DNA from: Microcaldota archaeon
Lineage (GTDB): Archaea > Micrarchaeota > Micrarchaeia > Anstonellales > Bilamarchaeaceae
NCBI GenBank assembly: GCA_022627495.1
Contig: JAKEGJ010000003.1
Location: 94,239 to 158,238 of the forward strand
Reading direction: 5' to 3'
DNA: 64,000 nt
Under the pieces are notes generated by a model. The model ran no database searches and was not told where the DNA came from. It saw nothing but the letters and a program-made list of their open reading frames with translations. The first letter of the stretch is position 1, and the number at the start of each line of letters is the position of its first letter. Made by a program: the position numbers and the translations under genes. Shown piece by piece: positions 61,493 to 64,000 of this stretch.

Positions 61493-63632
61493 CCGGCTGC
61501 AGATGCTGGTATACCTGGCGCTGGCAACGGCGCTGGTGGCGCCCCTTATGGAGCCGGGCTACTACCTGACACTCGACATGCAGTTCGGCCCAAACAGCTT
61601 CTCAAATTCGCAGTTTGGGGATTTCTATGGATTCGCTCCAAGTTCATACGGCGCATACTTCCCGCTGAAGATGGCCCTTTCTGCAATCTCAGAGCTGGTT
61701 TCGGTGGAACTGGCAGAGAAGCTCCTGATTTTCTCCATATTCCTGCTGTGCGGCCTCTCCATGCATCTCGCCCTGCCCCGCGAACTCGGCGCCTCCCGCC
61801 TTTACGGCGGAATGCTATACATGATAAACCCGTTCGTCTTCATCCGCTTCCTTGCAGGGCACTGGTCGCTTCTGCTTTCGTATTCCCTCTGGCCCATCGC
61901 CCTGGCATGGTTCATGGAGTTTTTGGACCGCCCCAATGATATGCGCATTCTTGCCAAGGTCGCGCTGGCCACGAGCGCGGCCGCGGTCAGCTCGCACGGG
62001 GTTATCATGCTCCTGGCTGCATATGCCGTTGTTTTCTCTTTCCGCGCATTCCGCCTGGGGAAGGCGGCGGAACTGCTAAAGCCCTCGCTAATCCTCGCCC
62101 TCACCGTGCTCGCGCTCAACTCCTACTGGATTATCCCCACGGCACTGCTTTTCGGGCAGACCTATAATCCTGCGCCAGCGGCCGCATATCTCCAGGATTT
62201 TAGCCCGACCGACCGGAGCCTCTCTGTGGAGGCCGCTGTTCTGTCTATGCACGGCTTCTGGAGGGGCGGTTTCTTCCAGACCAAGGATATCCTGCCCGAA
62301 TGGCCCATCCTCTTCATCGCCATCGTATTGCTGTCCGCCGCAGGCGCCTTGTACCTTTTCCGCATCAAGCGCTACCTCGCCGTATCCCTGATAGTCATTT
62401 TCCTCGCGGCATTCCTGCTTGCCCTTGGGCGCTCGAGCCCGGTATCCTGGGTTTTCACCGCCATGGGGAACGCAGTGCCTGTGCATATGCTGTTCCGCGA
62501 TTCCCAGAAATTCGTCGGTTTGCTGTGCCTGGCATACTCCTTTTTGGGCGCTTACGGGGTGCACTCCATCCGGTCGCTTTTCCCCCGCATCAGCCCCGTT
62601 TTCCTAATCGCCTCCCTGCTCATCGTCATTGCGTTCGATTATTCCATATTCGGCTTCCAGGGCCAGGTCGGCATCACGAATTACCCTGAAGACTGGTACC
62701 GGGCCGAACGCATCATCCAATCGGATCCGGTTAATTCCAGCATCCTTGCACTGCCGCCTTACCTGTACGGCACCTACCCCTGGCTCAATTCAGTCCAGAA
62801 GACGCTTGGCACCCCGGCGAGCCAGTTCTTTTCCAAGCCGGTCATCACGTCCTCAGCCGTTGTCACGGCGAATGTGTACGGGGATACCCGCGATTCCTGG
62901 GGCAACTACCTTTCGTACCTGTTCAAGAAGCGGCAGTACGTGAACGATACGGCAAGCATACTGGCGCCCCTGAACGTACGGTACATACTCATCTTCAAGC
63001 AATATGATATCTACGACAACTACCTTTGGCTTTTCCAGAGGCGGGGGGGCGTCCGCGACATCGAACTCGTATATGAGGGAGAAAGCGCCTACCTATTCCG
63101 CAACAACCTGGCCGGAGGCTCAATCTACGCCTCTGAGGACCCGGGCCTGGAGGGGTTTTGGAGCCTCGTGGATTCCGGGGCCGCCGGATTGATCTGGCAA
63201 GACGGCGCGTTCGAGAAAATGCATCCCTTCAAATACCTCATCGGCCCTTCCAATTCGACCTATATCGTCCTGCCGAATCCTGACGGCAGCTATTTCGAAT
63301 ACAACGGGCAATCCGCATCCGACTGGCACGGGATTGGGAGCGTGTTCATCAATACCGGCCCGGGATTCATAATCAACCGCCTATATTACGCCACGCTGGC
63401 GCTGTTTGCGTTGTCCTGGTCATTGGCCCTAATTCTTCTCTGCGGCCATTCCCTGCGGCATGCTGCCGCAGCAGCCCTGTTCGGAGCAGCCATCTTCTTC
63501 CTCGCCGGCGAAGGCATTCTCTACCCCGTCCATCTGGGCGCGCTTTTAATCATGACCGCTTCCGCCGGGCTCATCGTGTTCAATTTTGAGGATTTGCGGG
63601 GCACAATCAATAGGTTTAATAAGCTGAAATGA
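61485..63632 (+). CDS. GT-C-type membrane glycosyltransferase (YfhO/arabinofuranosyltransferase-like)
   Basis: 715 residues from the ATG at 61485, overlapping the small membrane gene by 8 nt. About 12-13 TM helices in residues 1-400. The first loop has LTLDMQFGPNSFSNSQFG (acidic, likely catalytic) and LPRELGASRLYGGMLYMINPFVF resembles the amphipathic region of other GT-Cs. Then an extracellular domain (about 420-620) and two C-terminal TMs. It lacks the VDG-type C-terminal module of the 57015 protein. Substrate unknown. Confidence 0.85.
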   Translation: MDDRLQMLVYLALATALVAPLMEPGYYLTLDMQFGPNSFSNSQFGDFYGFAPSSYGAYFPLKMALSAISELVSVELAEKLLIFSIFLLCGLSMHLALPRELGASRLYGGMLYMINPFVFIRFLAGHWSLLLSYSLWPIALAWFMEFLDRPNDMRILAKVALATSAAAVSSHGVIMLLAAYAVVFSFRAFRLGKAAELLKPSLILALTVLALNSYWIIPTALLFGQTYNPAPAAAYLQDFSPTDRSLSVEAAVLSMHGFWRGGFFQTKDILPEWPILFIAIVLLSAAGALYLFRIKRYLAVSLIVIFLAAFLLALGRSSPVSWVFTAMGNAVPVHMLFRDSQKFVGLLCLAYSFLGAYGVHSIRSLFPRISPVFLIASLLIVIAFDYSIFGFQGQVGITNYPEDWYRAERIIQSDPVNSSILALPPYLYGTYPWLNSVQKTLGTPASQFFSKPVITSSAVVTANVYGDTRDSWGNYLSYLFKKRQYVNDTASILAPLNVRYILIFKQYDIYDNYLWLFQRRGGVRDIELVYEGESAYLFRNNLAGGSIYASEDPGLEGFWSLVDSGAAGLIWQDGAFEKMHPFKYLIGPSNSTYIVLPNPDGSYFEYNGQSASDWHGIGSVFINTGPGFIINRLYYATLALFALSWSLALILLCGHSLRHAAAAALFGAAIFFLAGEGILYPVHLGALLIMTASAGLIVFNFEDLRGTINRFNKLK

Positions 63633-64000
63633 ATGTTCGAATCATGTCAAAGACATTTATTTACGTTCTGGCATTGATGCTGATAATCCCTCTTTCGTTT
63701 TCTTATGTAGAGGTTATTTTCAGCCCACCCTACTGCTGTGGGACGCCCAACCCAATGGACACCACATGCTACCGGGACCGCTTCTCGTGCGACTTTTTCT
63801 GCCCCGCAACCTGCTTCCCGATTTATGATTATTCCGGCTTCCGCTATGACTGTGCCGGCAACTACGGCTATCAGTATTCGTGCGACCACGAGGATGACAG
63901 CAAGGAGCCGGCCGATGTCGGATTCGAGTCATCCTGCGACGGCAACGTGGTGACGGTTGATGGCGTCGGTGACGACGGCCACATCGTTGTCCGCTATCCG
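63629..64000 (+). CDS. Cys-rich secreted protein, N-terminal part (runs off the window)
   Basis: The frame starts at the ATG at 63629 (overlapping the preceding stop, ATGA) or 63644 and stays open to the last base, giving 124 visible residues. A signal peptide (about 6-24: KTFIYVLALMLIIPLSFS) is followed by many Cys in short spacing (PPYCCGTP, TTCYRDRFSCDFFCPATC, DCAGNYGYQYSC). It resembles the Cys-rich exodomains of the 750-12111 operon in style, not in recognisable sequence. Family unknown. Confidence 0.7.
   Translation, partial: MNVRIMSKTFIYVLALMLIIPLSFSYVEVIFSPPYCCGTPNPMDTTCYRDRFSCDFFCPATCFPIYDYSGFRYDCAGNYGYQYSCDHEDDSKEPADVGFESSCDGNVVTVDGVGDDGHIVVRYP

Noticed and set aside
1..64000. CRISPR array, insertion sequence or prophage
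   Set aside because: No regularly spaced repeats of the right size, transposase, integrase or phage structural gene was seen.

Overview
The window is archaeal chromosomal DNA. It carries archaeal ribosomal proteins uS12, uS7 and eL40, tRNA genes with introns at position 37/38 (one has a second intron in the D-loop), and TATA boxes about 25-28 nt upstream of many start codons, as expected for leaderless archaeal transcripts. Internal operon genes use AGGTGA-type ribosome binding sites or ATGA overlaps. Base composition is GC-rich, with AT-rich patches at 14.8-15.7 kb and 37.8-39.8 kb. The gene-dense layout, many unrecognised proteins, bacterial-type UvrABC and intron-bearing tRNAs fit a DPANN-type lineage (for example Micrarchaeota or Diapherotrites), but that assignment is inference.

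Layout. 1-715: tail of an unknown gene. 750-12111 (minus): a seven-gene operon of six polytopic membrane proteins that share three short motifs and so form one paralogous family, ending in a 1292-residue Cys-rich lipoprotein. A divergent 852-residue signal-bearing, Gly/Ala-rich membrane protein sits at 12210. 14.8-16.1 kb: a VapBC toxin-antitoxin pair with a palindromic operator, hairpins, and an intron-containing tRNA-Arg(CCG). 16.1-19.2 kb: a metallophosphoesterase, uS7, uS12, an unknown helical protein and eL40. 19.3-22.3 kb: Nudix hydrolase, quinone-reductase-like flavoprotein, UvrB. 22.3-26.4 kb (minus): a PPDK-N-like ATP-grasp protein coupled to a receiver-domain protein, plus an unknown gene. 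26.5-36.6 kb: small membrane protein, lipoprotein, UvrA, UvrC, flavodoxin, DEAD-box helicase, hemerythrin-like protein and Mre11/SbcD. 36.7-39.7 kb: lipoprotein, tRNA-Ile(GAU) with two introns, and an AT-rich beta-helix surface protein.

39.9-64.0 kb is a surface-glycan locus. It contains two GT4 and four GT2-type glycosyltransferases, a GNAT acetyltransferase, a polysaccharide pyruvyl transferase, a Wzx-like flippase, two large GT-C/YfhO-like membrane proteins, and six consecutive PaaK/CapK-type adenylate-forming enzymes. A plausible reading is that sugars are assembled on a lipid carrier, decorated with several different carboxylate-derived groups (one ligase each), flipped, and transferred outside the cell.

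The two most system-like discoveries are the six-member membrane paralog operon with its Cys-rich partners, and the six-ligase array inside the glycan locus. No CRISPR array, transposase or integrase was seen.
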